64,000 bases of DNA from Nitritalea halalkaliphila LW7 (GTDB lineage Bacteria; Bacteroidota; Bacteroidia; Cytophagales; Cyclobacteriaceae). Numbering within the stretch: position 1 is the stretch's first letter; each line of letters opens with the position of its first letter. The position numbers and the translations under genes are program-made. Positions 28,642 through 38,536 of this stretch are shown here, piece after piece. Under the pieces are notes generated by a model, which saw nothing but the letters and a program-made list of their open reading frames with translations, was not told the DNA's origin and searched no databases. The stretch lies in assembly GCF_000265075.1 (NCBI RefSeq), contig NZ_AJYA01000002.1, forward strand, positions 62,001 to 126,000, in the 5' to 3' direction.

Positions 28642-30186
28642 TTAGTAGGCCTCTGCCCAAGAGGATCGGTCTAAACTTCGGTATTGGATGGCTTCGGCCA
28701 AGTGTTCCGGTAATATTTTTTCCGAACCAGCGAGATCTGCTATGGTTCTGGACACACGTAAAATACGGTCATAGGCACGTGCAGAAAGGCCTAGACGCTC
28801 CATAGCTGTCTTTAAAAGGAGTTTACACGCATCGTTTAGCACACAGACTTCCTTTACGAGCTGAGAGGGCATCATCGCGTTATGATAGATATGGGGCGTC
28901 TCACGAAAACGTGCGGTCTGCCTGGCTCTGCCCTGAATGACACGCTCGCGAATGGAAGTGCTACTTTCCGCTTTACGTGTGCTCGTAATTTCTTCGAAAT
29001 TCACTGGCGTCACTTCGATGTGTAAGTCGATACGGTCCAGTAAAGGACCACTTATTTTATTTAAATACTTCTGTACCACCCCAGGGCCACAGATACAAGC
29101 TTTCTCTGGGTGGTTATAATATCCACAGGGACAGGGGTTCATGCTCGCTACCAGCATAAAGCTGGCGGGGTAGTCGACTGTCGACTTGGCACGCGAAATG
29201 GTAACTTTTCGCTCCTCCAGTGGCTGCCGCATAACTTCTAAAACAGTTCGCTTAAATTCAGGGAGCTCGTCGAGAAAAAGTACACCGTTATGTGCCAGTG
29301 ATATCTCGCCAGGCTGCGGATTTCCACCTCCTCCGACCAGGGCTACATCACTAATGGTATGATGAGGTGCACGGTAGGGCCTTTGGGCCAAAAGGGCTGC
29401 CGTCTTTCCCAATTTTCCCGCTACGGAGTGAATCTTGGTACTTTCCAGCGCTTCGTGTAAAGTCATCGGGGGTAAAATGCCTGGAAGGCGCTTGGCAAGC
29501 ATGGTTTTCCCTGCTCCGGGAGGTCCGATCATGATCAGGTTATGTCCACCAGCCGCAGCGATTTCCATGGCCCGTTTGATGTTTTCCTGTCCCTGCACAT
29601 CAGCAAAATCATAAGGAAAATCTTCGAGAGAACTAAAAAAAAGCTCCCGAGTATCGGTGACCTTCGGGTGAATCTGTAGCTCCCTCGTTAAGAAGCCGAT
29701 GGCCTCTGCCAGACTTTTTACACCGATCACATCGATTTGATTCACGATAGCTGCTTCAGCTGCATTTTCTTCTGGTAAAATAAAGCCTTTAAAGCCCTTT
29801 TTTCGGGTAGCGATGGCGATGGGAAGGGATCCTTTTATGGGACGCAGCTGCCCATCTAAGGACAGCTCACCCATGATGGTGTACTGTTCCAGTTCCGGAA
29901 AGTGGCACTGACCGGAGGCCTGCAAAATACCTAGCGCGATTGGCAGATCGTATGCAGAGCCTTCTTTACGGATGTTTGCTGGAGCTAAATTCACCACCGT
30001 GCGCTGCCGCGGCATGACATAGTTGTAAAATTTTAATGCGGATTCCACACGCTGTTGGCTTTCCTTTACAGCATTGTCTGGGAGTCCTACCATGCGGAAA
30101 CTTGTTCCCTGACCGACGTCTACCTCTACGGTAATGTGATGCGCGTCCACACCATAAACGGTGCAGCCAAAAGTTTTTGCTACCAT
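28642..30186 (-). CDS. comM: YifB/ComM-family Mg-chelatase-like AAA+ ATPase
   Basis: A 514-residue ATPase. The N-terminal ChlI domain starts MVAKTFGCTVYGVDAHHITVEV and has VNLAPANIRKEGSAYDLPIALGIL. The AAA+ core has Walker A GPPGAGKT (about residue 220) and Walker B LFLDELPEF, then CPCGYYNHPEKACIC and LLDRIDLHIEV. In naturally competent bacteria ComM is a hexameric helicase promoting branch migration during transformation. The family is also widespread in non-competent bacteria. It is followed upstream on the same strand by a small membrane-protein gene. Confidence 0.93.
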   Translation of the reverse strand: MVAKTFGCTVYGVDAHHITVEVDVGQGTSFRMVGLPDNAVKESQQRVESALKFYNYVMPRQRTVVNLAPANIRKEGSAYDLPIALGILQASGQCHFPELEQYTIMGELSLDGQLRPIKGSLPIAIATRKKGFKGFILPEENAAEAAIVNQIDVIGVKSLAEAIGFLTRELQIHPKVTDTRELFFSSLEDFPYDFADVQGQENIKRAMEIAAAGGHNLIMIGPPGAGKTMLAKRLPGILPPMTLHEALESTKIHSVAGKLGKTAALLAQRPYRAPHHTISDVALVGGGGNPQPGEISLAHNGVLFLDELPEFKRTVLEVMRQPLEERKVTISRAKSTVDYPASFMLVASMNPCPCGYYNHPEKACICGPGVVQKYLNKISGPLLDRIDLHIEVTPVNFEEITSTRKAESSTSIRERVIQGRARQTARFRETPHIYHNAMMPSQLVKEVCVLNDACKLLLKTAMERLGLSARAYDRILRVSRTIADLAGSEKILPEHLAEAIQYRSLDRSSWAEAY

Positions 30187-30207
30187 AAAAAATATAAGTT
30201 TTGTGTA

Positions 30208-30588
30208 CTAAGATTTGAAATTTTGTCTGGGGCGTAAGCTGCTTCCGCGCTTGTCTTCTGGGCCACCTTCCTCTGCTCGCTCTCCTTTTTCTAGCCGCTG
30301 CAGCTTGATGCCTTTCTCCAGATCGTAAAGCTTTGCCTTGATTTCTTTAACGGCTAATTCCTTTTTATCTGCCTCATCTTGTAAAGATTTACGGACGAGC
30401 CAGCTGCTACCCCATGCAGCTAAAAACAGGAGAAGGCCGAATAGAAGGAAGTAGTTGACCGTTACTGTGCGCAGGCTTTCTAGACCGAAGAGGCCTTTAA
30501 AGCTATCAAAGGAGAGAAAAAAGACCAAGCTTACCGCGAAATACAGTAAAACAAGTAAATGTAGGATTTGATCGAGCTTTTTGCGCAT
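30208..30588 (-). CDS. small membrane protein with coiled-coil tail, unknown function
   Basis: A 126-residue protein with two transmembrane helices (about residues 8-29 and 45-62), then a charged helix likely to form a coiled coil (KSLQDEADKKELAVKEIKAKL) and a disordered Gly/Arg-rich end. I do not recognise a family. It lies between the MsbA-type exporter and comM on the same strand, 21 bases before comM and 44 after the exporter, so it is probably cotranscribed with them. Confidence 0.7.
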   Translation of the reverse strand: MRKKLDQILHLLVLLYFAVSLVFFLSFDSFKGLFGLESLRTVTVNYFLLFGLLLFLAAWGSSWLVRKSLQDEADKKELAVKEIKAKLYDLEKGIKLQRLEKGERAEEGGPEDKRGSSLRPRQNFKS

Positions 30589-30632
30589 GTTACTGTGGGT
30601 TTATGGAAGTGAAAAGCGAAATGGCCATATAT

Positions 30633-32464
30633 TTAAACGGTTTGCATGGTAGAAAGTTGTTTGTAGAGTCCATCCTCTCGGAGAAGGGCTTCGTGTGTCC
30701 CTGACTGAATGATGCGGCCGCCCTGCACGACTAGAATGCGGTCGGCATGCTGGATGGTGCTTAAGCGATGGGCGATGACCAGGGTGGTGCGGTCTTTCAT
30801 CAGATGATTTAAGGCTTCCTGTACGAGCCGCTCCGAAGCAGCGTCGAGCGCGGAGGTTGCCTCATCGAGGATGAGAATCGGTGGATTTTTAAGGATAGCT
30901 CTGGCGATACTGATCCGCTGTCGCTGGCCGCCACTCAGCTTACCTCCTCGCTCGCCGATATTTGTTTGGTACCCTTCTGGAAGGTCTTGGATAAAGTCAT
31001 GTGCATGGGCGATTTTAGCGGCTGCCTCTACCTGCTCTTGGCTGACCTGCTCCATTCCGAAGGCGATATTTTGAAATACGGTGTCATTAAACAGAATGGA
31101 CTCTTGAGTTACTATGCCCAGCTGGCTACGCAAGTCCTCCAGTGTGAAGTCTCGGATATCCTGCCCATCTAAGGTGATGCGTCCTTCCTGAGGATCATAA
31201 AAGCGGGGCAGAAGGTCTGCCAAAGTAGATTTTCCCCCTCCACTCGGTCCTACCAGTGCTACGGTCTCTCCTTTTTTCAATTCAAAAGAAACCCTGTCCA
31301 GTGTCTGCGTGTCTTGGTAGCGAAAGCTGACCTCTTCGTAGCGAATCGTCTGCTGAAAACCGGAAGGGGCTTGGGCTGGGCAGGGGATTGAATCTTGTTT
31401 TCGGTGTCGATGACTGCGAAGATGCGCTCTGCAGAAGCTAGACCACGCTGGATGCTGCTAGCTGCTCGTGAAATTTCTTTAGCCGGATTTAGCACCTGTG
31501 TGAAGATGATGATGTAGGTAATAAAGTCCGAGGCGCTCAGGCTACTGGTTTCCAAAAGCACAAGGTTACCCCCATAAACGAGAATGCCGGCGACTACACT
31601 AACTCCTAGAAACTGAGAGGTGGGGGAGGCCAATTCATTTTTTTTCGCCATGCTTACATTTACATCCGCATAATAATCTGTCTCTTGATCAAATTTACGC
31701 GTGACCCAGGGCACAGCCCCGAAAGCTTTTACCACACGCATGCCGCCGATGGTCTCGTCTAAAATATTCACAATCCTTCCTAAGGAGGTCTGGCTTTCCA
31801 CGGCTTTGCGCTTCAAGCGCTTCGTAATCCCTCCGATAATCGCACCTGAAATCGGGATGATGATGATGGTAAATAAGGTCAGCTCCACCGACATCAAGAA
31901 GAGCACCGCGAAATAGAGCAGGATGGTAGCAGGTTCGCGGAAAATGACGCGTAAAGACTGCACGATGCTGTTTTCCACCTCTTGAATATCATTTGTCATC
32001 TTGGAGATCAGGTCCCCTTTACGTTCGCCAGTGAAGTAGCCTAAGTGAAGCTGTGTCACTTTTTCGAAGATGCCCATCCGCATTTTTTTGATGATCTCCG
32101 CCCGGAACTGGGCTAACAGTACGCCCGATAGATAGGTGAAGAGGTTGGATAAAAAAACCGAGACCACGATGACGATGCAGACATACACCAGGGTGCCAAA
32201 CTTGCCGTAGCTTTGCTCCACTTGGAGCAGGAGATGGTTAAATGCATGTAAAAAATAATCGAGCGAAAAGGAGAAGGGCGGTAGCGTTTCGTATTTTTGT
32301 AGGCTGTTCGCATCCACCTGTTCGAAGATCACATCGAAAAGGGGTTTTAGTAATGTGAAGTTCAAAAGCCCAAAAATGATGGCAAAAAGCGTGAACAGCA
32401 CATATACAGGGATGTAGCGTCTAAAAGGTCTGCCGTAGCGTAATATCCTCCAGTAGGTTTTCAT
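30633..32464 (-). CDS. MsbA-type ABC exporter, fused membrane and ATPase domains (one frameshift)
   Basis: A half-transporter of about 610 residues. The N-terminal part has the six-helix ABC exporter domain (MTNDIQEVENSIVQSLRVIFREPA). Near 31363 (minus strand) one base is missing; then the ATPase frame continues with TIRYEEVSFRYQD, Walker A GPSGGGKST, signature LSGGQRQRISIARA, Walker B ILILDEATSALD and the H-loop VIAHRLSTI. The likely cargo is lipid A-core or another lipid. Read without correction it would give a truncated membrane half and a separate ATPase. Confidence 0.92.
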
Positions 32465-32752
32465 AATAGCGTAGTATGGCCGTGCAAGTTACCAAAATTT
32501 TATCGAAAGCTTCGGAAAGCCGCTTGCCCGACTGAAGCGAAACCTGGCGAAAAGACCCGCAGAAAGGCACAAGGTAGCACCTGGAAATTAAAAGAGTAGG
32601 GAAATAAGTGGGTAAGAACCGATTAAATCGGTTAGAAGGAAGCACATTTCTGTATTTATTTGCGCAGGAAGGCTTGGATAGTTTCGGCGAAAGCGATAAC
32701 TTTGCGGTTCATTTGAAAAAAGGCATACGATCAAGAGATAATTAATACGACA
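32465..32752. other. 288-base gap between the MsbA-type gene and rpmE2
   Basis: These divergent genes are separated by a region with an AACCGATT-A-AATCGGTT inverted repeat (32617-32633) and the rpmE2 promoter box at 32697. No gene or RNA fold was found. The inverted repeat has only a one-base spacer, so it is more likely an operator-type site than a hairpin. Confidence 0.6.
32674..32704 (+). promoter_or_regulatory. candidate rpmE2 promoter (TTG-N20-TAACTTTG)
   Basis: TTG at 32674-32676 and TAACTTTG at 32697-32704 are 20 bases apart, an exact match to the Bacteroidota TTG-N19/21-TAnnTTTG layout. The rpmE2 ATG is 48 bases downstream. Confidence 0.75.
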
Positions 32753-33001
32753 ATGAAAAAGGACATTCATCCAAACTATAGAGAAGTGATTTTCTTTGAC
32801 ACTTCCAGCGACTACAAGTTCATCACGCGCTCTACCATCGAAACTTCTGAGACGATGGAATGGGAAGATGGCAAAACCTACCCTGTATACAAGGTGGAAG
32901 TGAGCTCTAACTCGCATCCTTTTTACACAGGTAAGAAGATGATCCTCGACACAGCAGGTCGTGTGGAGAAGTTCAACAAGCGTTACGCGAAAAAGAAATA
33001 A
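32753..33001 (+). CDS. rpmE2: 50S ribosomal protein L31, type B
   Basis: An 82-residue type-B L31. It starts [28 protein letters not shown] in the family manner and contains [18 protein letters not shown] and RVEKFNKRY. The CxxC zinc motifs of type-A L31 are absent. It has its own promoter and is followed 27 bases later by a terminator, so it is monocistronic. Confidence 0.96.
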   Translation: MKKDIHPNYREVIFFDTSSDYKFITRSTIETSETMEWEDGKTYPVYKVEVSSNSHPFYTGKKMILDTAGRVEKFNKRYAKKK

Positions 33002-33027
33002 GTATTTCCTTTTCGGATATACTGCAG

Positions 33028-33065
33028 GTCTCTCGGATGGTTATTCGGGAGACTTTTCTATTTTT
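33028..33065 (+). terminator. terminator of rpmE2
   Basis: GTCTCTCG pairs with CGGGAGAC (8 bp, one G-U) and is followed by TTTTCTATTTTT. The T-run overlaps the -7 box of the next gene. Confidence 0.75.
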
Positions 33066-33066
33066 G
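33059..33066 (+). promoter_or_regulatory. candidate promoter directly at the alt-glmU start (TATTTTTG)
   Basis: TATTTTTG fits TAnnTTTG but ends only 4 bases before the ATG at 33071. If used, the transcript would start at or almost at the start codon (leaderless). The same T's form the tail of the rpmE2 terminator, so the match may be coincidental. Confidence 0.4.
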
Positions 33067-33070
33067 TGCT

Positions 33071-34260
33071 ATGAAGCAGTTGGTTCTATTCGATGATCCT
33101 GCCATTCGCGCAGGTCTTTTGCCGTTTACCTTTACACGCCCAGTAGCGGATATCCGTGTGGGAATTTTGCGTGTTGCTGAAAAATGGGCACATCATCTTT
33201 CAGCAGAGGTGGGGTACCTCACCCAAGATTTTTTACAGGAAAAGTTTCCCCTTTTGCCGGAGGCCACTCTTTTCATTAATGGGGCCTGCCTGCCCGACGC
33301 TGCTTTAGTGGAGGCAGTGGCTGCCCTTCAGGAGGGGGAGTCCATCTGGCAGGAGCAGACACTGATCGCCTACCAGGGGCTACGCCGCAGTTTCAGGTGG
33401 AGGCGATACCCGAAAAGGGGCGCAAGATGCTTTCAGGGCCGCTGCGTCTCATCCGCTACCCTTGGGATATCTTTCTTCAAAACGGACAAGCGATTCGTGA
33501 CGATTTCGCCTTGCTAACGGCAGGCCAGGAGTCAGCACCACTGCTGGACCCCCATACTAAGGTGTATGCGCCTGAAAACATTTTTATCGCGCCGGGGGCA
33601 CGCGTTCATGCCGCTGTGCTAAATGCTTCCACTGGCCCGATTTATATCGGTAAAGATGCTGAGGTTCAGGAAGGAGCGCTTATCCGGGGTCCTTTTAGCA
33701 TGGGCGAAGGAAGTGTGGTAAATATGGGCGCCAAAGTCCGTGGTGATACCAGTCTGGGACCTCACTGTAAAATCGGGGGCGAGGTTTCTAATGCTGTTTT
33801 CTTTGGCTACTCCAATAAGGGACATGATGGCTTCCTCGGAAACGCGGTCATCGGTGAGTGGTGTAACCTGGGCGCGGACACGAATAATTCCAACTTGAAA
33901 AATAATTATGCCCCCGTAAAGGTTTGGGATTATAGTAAGGGGCGTTTTACGCAGACGGGGCTGCAGTTTTGTGGCTTGCTTATGGGGGATCATGCGAAAT
34001 GTGGTATTAATACCATGTTTAATACCGGTACTGTGGTGGGCGTGGGCGCCAATGTTTTCGGAGCAGGCTTCCCGAGGAACTTTGTGCCCGATTTCTCCTG
34101 GGGAGGTGCAGCTGGGCTGAGCACCTTTACCTTTTCCAAGTTTGAGGAAACAGCCAGCGTGGTGATGAAGCGCCGCGGGCTGGACTTTGACGCAGTCGAA
34201 AAAAACATTTTAGTGCATGTCTTCCAGCTGACGGCAGCCTACCGAATCTGGGAAAAATAA
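33071..34260 (+). CDS. alternative GlmU-like sugar-nucleotide/acyltransferase (one frameshift)
   Basis: A protein of about 396 residues resembling the alt_bact_glmU group, in which a divergent nucleotidyltransferase domain (VLFDDPAIRAGLLPFTFTRPVADIRVG) precedes a left-handed beta-helix acyltransferase (hexapeptide repeats, GEVSNAVFFGYSNKGHDGFLG, NLGADTNNSNLKNNY). Its proposed role is UDP-GlcNAc supply for peptidoglycan and LPS. Near 33377 one G of a G-run is missing; the frame resumes as TPQFQVEAIPEKG. It heads the operon, 9 bases before holB. Confidence 0.88.
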
Positions 34261-34269
34261 AGCGAGGCC

Positions 34270-35403
34270 ATGTTATTTGCGGAAATTCCCGGACTGGGAG
34301 AAGTAAAGGATAAATTAGTACAGGCAGTCAAGCAGCAGCATGTGGCGCATGCCTTGCTCTTTCATGGCCCAGTGGGCAGCCCGACCTTATCGATGGCTTT
34401 GGCCCTGGCCACCTACCTGGTCTGTGAAAACAAGCAGGAGCAAGACGCCTGTGGTACCTGTGCTGCCTGTGTGAAGATGCAGAAGCTTGTGCACCCGGAT
34501 ATCCACCTGATTTTTCCCCTTCCCGGCGTGGCCAGTAAGGAGGACGAAAAGGAAAAAGAGGACAAGCCAGACGATAAAACCAGCTTCCGGCGCTTTATCC
34601 AAGAAAAACCCTATGGGCTCCCCAGCGACTGGCTCTATTTTTTAGGCGCCGAGAAAAAACAGTTGAACATTTCCAAAAACAGTGCCCGAGAGATCGTACG
34701 CAGCTTGTCTTTAAAATCCTTTGAAGGAGGTGCCAAGCTGATGTTTATCTGGTGCCCGGAGTTCATGCACGTGAATGCGGCGAATGCTATTTTGAAGATT
34801 TTAGAAGAGCCTCCCGCGCAGACCTATTTCTTTTTGATCACCCATCAGCCGGATCAGCTGCTGACGACGATTCTCTCGCGGACCCAGAAAATCGCCGTCA
34901 GGAGTTATACCGACCAAGAGGTGGCCGCCCACCTGACACAGGCAGGGCACTGCAGCGAGACGCAGGCCGAGCAGCTCGCTCCCCTAGCGGACGGAGACAT
35001 GCGTCGGGCCTATCAACTCGCCGCACAGGAGGAAGATAGCTATACTGAAAAAATCAAGCTTTGGCTCCGCAAGTGCTACGTGCTCGATGTGGTCGGCCTC
35101 GCGCAGGAAACCGAGCAGTATGCCAAGCTGGGGAAGGAAGGCCAGAAGGCCTTTTTGCTAGCAGGCCTAAATGTGATCCGAGAGGCCCTTTTACACAGCA
35201 GTCAGCTGAGCGATCTGATGCGTAGTGCGGCGGGCGAACGGGAATTTATACAGAAATTCAGCTCTGGGGTTTTAAATGCGCAAAAAATTGAGCAGCTTTA
35301 TATCTGCTTAAATGAGGCCTATACCCATATCGAGCGTAATGCAAATCCTAAAATTCAGTATACGGCCTTATCCTATCACATCTATCGCATATTAAGAGCT
35401 TGA
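34270..35403 (+). CDS. holB: DNA polymerase III delta' subunit
   Basis: A 377-residue clamp-loader subunit. The P-loop is degenerate (GPVGSPTLS, no Lys), typical of delta' and unlike DnaX. A four-cysteine zinc module C-x8-C-x2-C-x2-C (YLVC to CGTCAAC) and the SRC-like motif in LSRTQKI are seen; LKILEEPPAQTYFFLIT is the standard sensor region. A Glu/Lys/Asp-rich insert (residues about 96-112) interrupts the ATPase fold. The stop shares its last base with the start of the next gene (TGATG). Confidence 0.93.
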   Translation: MLFAEIPGLGEVKDKLVQAVKQQHVAHALLFHGPVGSPTLSMALALATYLVCENKQEQDACGTCAACVKMQKLVHPDIHLIFPLPGVASKEDEKEKEDKPDDKTSFRRFIQEKPYGLPSDWLYFLGAEKKQLNISKNSAREIVRSLSLKSFEGGAKLMFIWCPEFMHVNAANAILKILEEPPAQTYFFLITHQPDQLLTTILSRTQKIAVRSYTDQEVAAHLTQAGHCSETQAEQLAPLADGDMRRAYQLAAQEEDSYTEKIKLWLRKCYVLDVVGLAQETEQYAKLGKEGQKAFLLAGLNVIREALLHSSQLSDLMRSAAGEREFIQKFSSGVLNAQKIEQLYICLNEAYTHIERNANPKIQYTALSYHIYRILRA

Positions 35404-35860
35404 TGAGCATGAAGCAAGCAGGAAATTATCCCGTCGTCGGCAGAAGAGAACGTATCAGTGTGCCCGAGTGGGGATTCGCCGCGTGGCGGCAAAGGTCGAT
35501 ACAGGTGCTTACAGTAATGCCATTCACGTCTCCTATGCGCGCTTAGAAACAGCAGCCTCGGGGGAGGAGGTGCTCTGTTTTCTGCCTTTGAGCGAAGCGT
35601 TTAAAGCCTTCACCGGACAAGAAATCCGGACAAAAAATTTCACCAAGAAAAAGGTGCGCAGCTCCACAGGGGTGGCCAGTCTGCGCTTTAAAGTGAGCTG
35701 TGAGATGCTGCTCGGGGGAGAAAAAATCCCCGTGGACTTCACCCTGACGGATCGCTCAGAGATGCGCTTTCCTGTCCTGATCGGCCGTAAAGCCCTACAT
35801 AAACGCTTTTTAGTGGATGTGGCGGCTACGTATTTACTTTCAACGAAACACAAACCATGA
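35403..35860 (+). CDS. RimB-like retropepsin-type protease (one frameshift)
   Basis: A protein of about 152 residues of the ATP-dependent zinc protease family (Pfam Zn_protease). The start is [19 protein letters not shown]; a missing G near 35471 breaks the frame, which continues as [19 protein letters not shown]. The DTGA motif is that of retropepsin-type aspartic proteases, and [12 protein letters not shown] near the end is the second family block. In Pseudomonas a protein of this kind (RimB) trims glutamate tails added by RimK. It overlaps rimK by 4 bases. Confidence 0.85.
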
Positions 35861-36768
35861 AAATCGCTATATTATCGCGTAATCCTTCTTTATATAGTAC
35901 CCGGCGTCTTCAGGAGGCCATCGTAGCTGCGGGCCATGAGGCGCTGATCGTGGACCACTCGCTCTGCGACCTGGTGATCGAGCAGCAAGGTCCGAAAATT
36001 ATCTATAAAGGCCAGCACCTGACGGATATCGACGCCATCATCCCACGTATCGGCGCTTCGGTGACCTTTTATGGCACGGCGGTGGTGCGTCAGTTTGAGC
36101 TGATGGGGGCATTTTCTACCGTCGAATCGCAGGCGATCGTGCGAAGTAGGGATAAGTTGCGCAGCCTCCAGATTCTCTCCAAGGCGGGTTTAGGCATGCC
36201 GAAGACGGCCTTCACGAACTTTAGTAAAGGGGGTGAAAAGGCGCTCGTGGAGCAAGTTGGTGGCGCTCCGGTGATTATCAAGCTGCTCGAAGGTACGCAG
36301 GGCCTGGGTGTGGTCTTAGCGGAAACAAAAAAGGCAGCGCAGTCAGTAATCGAGGCTTTTCATGGGTTAAAGGCGCGTATTATCGTTCAGGAATATATTA
36401 AAGAAGCGAAAGGGGCTGATATCCGCGCTTTCGTGGTAAATGGAAAGGTCGTCGGCGCCATGAAGCGGCAAGGTGCGGAGGGGGAGTTTCGCTCTAACTT
36501 GCACCGTGGGGGAAAGGCCACCCTGATTAAGTTAAGCCGCGCAGAGCGGCAGGCGGCGTTACAAGCGGCGAAGGCCCTCGGCCTGGCAGTAGCGGGCGTG
36601 GACCTGTTGCAGAGCGAGCGCGGTCCTTTGATATTAGAGGTCAACAGTTCTCCGGGCTTAGAGGGTATCGAAAAGGCCACAGGCATAAACATCGCGGGCG
36701 AGATCGTTTCCTTTATAGAGGAAGGCGTGCGCAAAGGAAAACCGCTGAAAAGAGCTATAAAAGAATGA
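35857..36768 (+). CDS. rimK: RimK-family ATP-grasp ligase
   Basis: A 303-residue ATP-grasp enzyme. It begins [21 protein letters not shown], has [23 protein letters not shown], the ATP-binding [11 protein letters not shown] and [18 protein letters not shown] loops, and the metal-binding end [19 protein letters not shown]. RimK adds glutamates to the C-terminus of ribosomal protein S6. It is coupled by ATGA overlaps to both neighbours, the RimB-like protease upstream and hemC downstream. Alternative substrates in this family cannot be excluded. Confidence 0.93.
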   Translation: MKIAILSRNPSLYSTRRLQEAIVAAGHEALIVDHSLCDLVIEQQGPKIIYKGQHLTDIDAIIPRIGASVTFYGTAVVRQFELMGAFSTVESQAIVRSRDKLRSLQILSKAGLGMPKTAFTNFSKGGEKALVEQVGGAPVIIKLLEGTQGLGVVLAETKKAAQSVIEAFHGLKARIIVQEYIKEAKGADIRAFVVNGKVVGAMKRQGAEGEFRSNLHRGGKATLIKLSRAERQAALQAAKALGLAVAGVDLLQSERGPLILEVNSSPGLEGIEKATGINIAGEIVSFIEEGVRKGKPLKRAIKE

Positions 36769-37698
36769 AAGTAGTAAAAATAGGAACCCGCGGCAGCAAG
36801 CTGGCGCTTTGGCAGGCGTATCACATTCAGGACCTGCTAAAGGAAGCGGGGCTGGAGAGTGAAATCGTCACCATCGAAACGAAGGGCGATAAAATTTTAG
36901 ATGTCTCGATCGCGAAAATAGGGAGCAAGGGGGTATTCACCGAGGAGTTGGAGGAGCTTTTGGCCAGCGGCCAAGTGGACATCGCCGTGCATAGTGCGAA
37001 GGATATGCAGTCGCGCCTTCCGGAGGGCTTTGAGCTCATCGCATTTACAGAGCGTGAGCAGGAGCAAGACATTATTCTGAGCCATCTGGACACGATCGCG
37101 TATAAAAATCCGGAGAAGCCACTGCTTTTAGGGACTTCGTCTACCCGTCGGGTTGCCACGCTGAAGCATTACTATCCGCATATTCGGACGGTAGAGGTGC
37201 GGGGCAACTTGCAGACCCGGATCGCGAAAATGGAGTCTGGTGTATGTGATGCGCTTTTGCTGGCCTTCGCTGGTGCACACCGGATGGGCTATGATGCGCT
37301 CATTCGCCATCACCTTTCGCTGGAGGAGTTTACTCCGGCGGTGGGGCAGGGGAGTGTGGCCGTGGAGGCCGCGACCAGTCTGGATCCGGCTTTGCGCGAG
37401 AAGATTCGTAGGGCTTGTAATCATCCCGAGACGGAGCAGCGGCTTCTGGCTGAGCGCGCGTACCTGCGTGTGCTGGAAGGGGGCTGTAGCATTCCGGTTT
37501 TGCGCTGGCGCAAAGTACCCTGAAGGGCTTCAGCTCAGGGGAGGAATCGTCAGTTTAGATGGGCAGGAGCGCATCAGTAAGGTGGTCTCAGGGCCTGTAC
37601 AGGAGGCGGCTGCCCTAGGGGAGGCTCTGGCGGAACTGGTGCTTCAGGCAGGTGGTGACCGTATTTTAAAGGAAATTAAAACTCAGATGAATGGATAA
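36765..37698 (+). CDS. hemC: porphobilinogen deaminase (two frameshifts near the 3' end)
   Basis: Hydroxymethylbilane synthase of the haem pathway. The N-terminal RIGTRGS-like start ([17 protein letters not shown]), [31 protein letters not shown] and [13 protein letters not shown] are canonical. The cofactor cysteine is C241 (LEGGCSIPV). Right after it two single bases are missing (TTTT near 37499 and AAA near 37509), restored as [18 protein letters not shown] and on to a TAA at 37696-37698. The two breaks flank a TTTGCGC-TG-GCGCAAA palindrome. It overlaps rimK by 4 bases and the next gene by 8. Confidence 0.94.
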
Positions 37699-38536
37699 AC
37701 AGTACCTACATCCGATTTTTATACTCTTCGTGGGGCTAATGGCTTGGGGCTGCGCTTCCGAGCGTGATACCCTAGTGCGCATCGACACGCGCCATGGCGA
37801 GCTGGTAGCGATTTTGTTTGATGAGACGCCTAAGCATAAGGAAAACTTTCTTAAACTCGCTAAGGCGGGTCGCTTCGATAGCACCGAGTTTCATCGCGTT
37901 ATCGAAAATTTTATGATTCAGGGGGGCGATGTCTTCGGCAAAGAAGAGCTGCCACGCGAGGACTGGTATACCGTGCCTGCGGAGATCAAGCCGGAGCTTT
38001 TTCATCAGAAAGGAGCACTCGCTGCGGCGCGTATGGGTAACAATGTGAACCCGGAGCGGGCCTCCAGCGGAAGCCAGTTTTATATCGTGCAGGGAAAAAA
38101 ATATACGGCTTCTGAGCTGACCACAGACAAGCGCAAGCTGAACGAGCAGTTCATGAAATACTTAGGGCTCGAGAGTCAAAAGCCCCTGCGAGCCACTTAT
38201 ACGGCCTTTTATGAGGCTGGCGATATGCAGGCACTCGATAGCTTGGTGCTGGCCTATAAAGGGGAGTTAGAGTCCTTTTACTCCCTGGATCTGGGGAAAA
38301 AAATCGCTCCGGAGCGGGTGCGAGCTTATGTGGAAGTAGGGGGCACGCCACACTTAGACGATGAATACACGGTCTTCGGTCAGCTACTTTCAGGCTTCGA
38401 GGTGCTCGATAAGATCGCCGCTGAGCCTACGAACCGCTCCGATAAGCCAGAGGAGCCCGTTTACATGCGTGTCACTTTACAGGAAATGTCCAAAGAAAAA
38501 ATCTCCAAAGCTTATGGCTACACCTACCGAAAATAA
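37691..38536 (+). CDS. cyclophilin-type peptidyl-prolyl isomerase lipoprotein with insertion
   Basis: A 281-residue protein with an N-terminal lipobox (MAWGC, Cys 21). The cyclophilin domain begins RIDTRHGELVAILFDE, with FHRVIENFMIQGGD, GSQFYIVQGKKY and later DEYTVFGQLLSGFEVLDKIA. Between the last two blocks is an insertion of about 80 residues (helix-rich, TTDKRKLNEQFMKYLGL...) not found in classic cyclophilins. It probably folds periplasmic or outer-membrane proteins. It overlaps hemC by 8 bases and the following gene by 23. Confidence 0.9.
   Translation: MDKQYLHPIFILFVGLMAWGCASERDTLVRIDTRHGELVAILFDETPKHKENFLKLAKAGRFDSTEFHRVIENFMIQGGDVFGKEELPREDWYTVPAEIKPELFHQKGALAAARMGNNVNPERASSGSQFYIVQGKKYTASELTTDKRKLNEQFMKYLGLESQKPLRATYTAFYEAGDMQALDSLVLAYKGELESFYSLDLGKKIAPERVRAYVEVGGTPHLDDEYTVFGQLLSGFEVLDKIAAEPTNRSDKPEEPVYMRVTLQEMSKEKISKAYGYTYRK

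Noticed and set aside
30633-31280. A stand-alone ABC ATPase downstream of a separate permease
   Set aside because: The ATPase starts without its N-terminal strand, which lies at the end of the permease frame; the two are one exporter interrupted by an indel.
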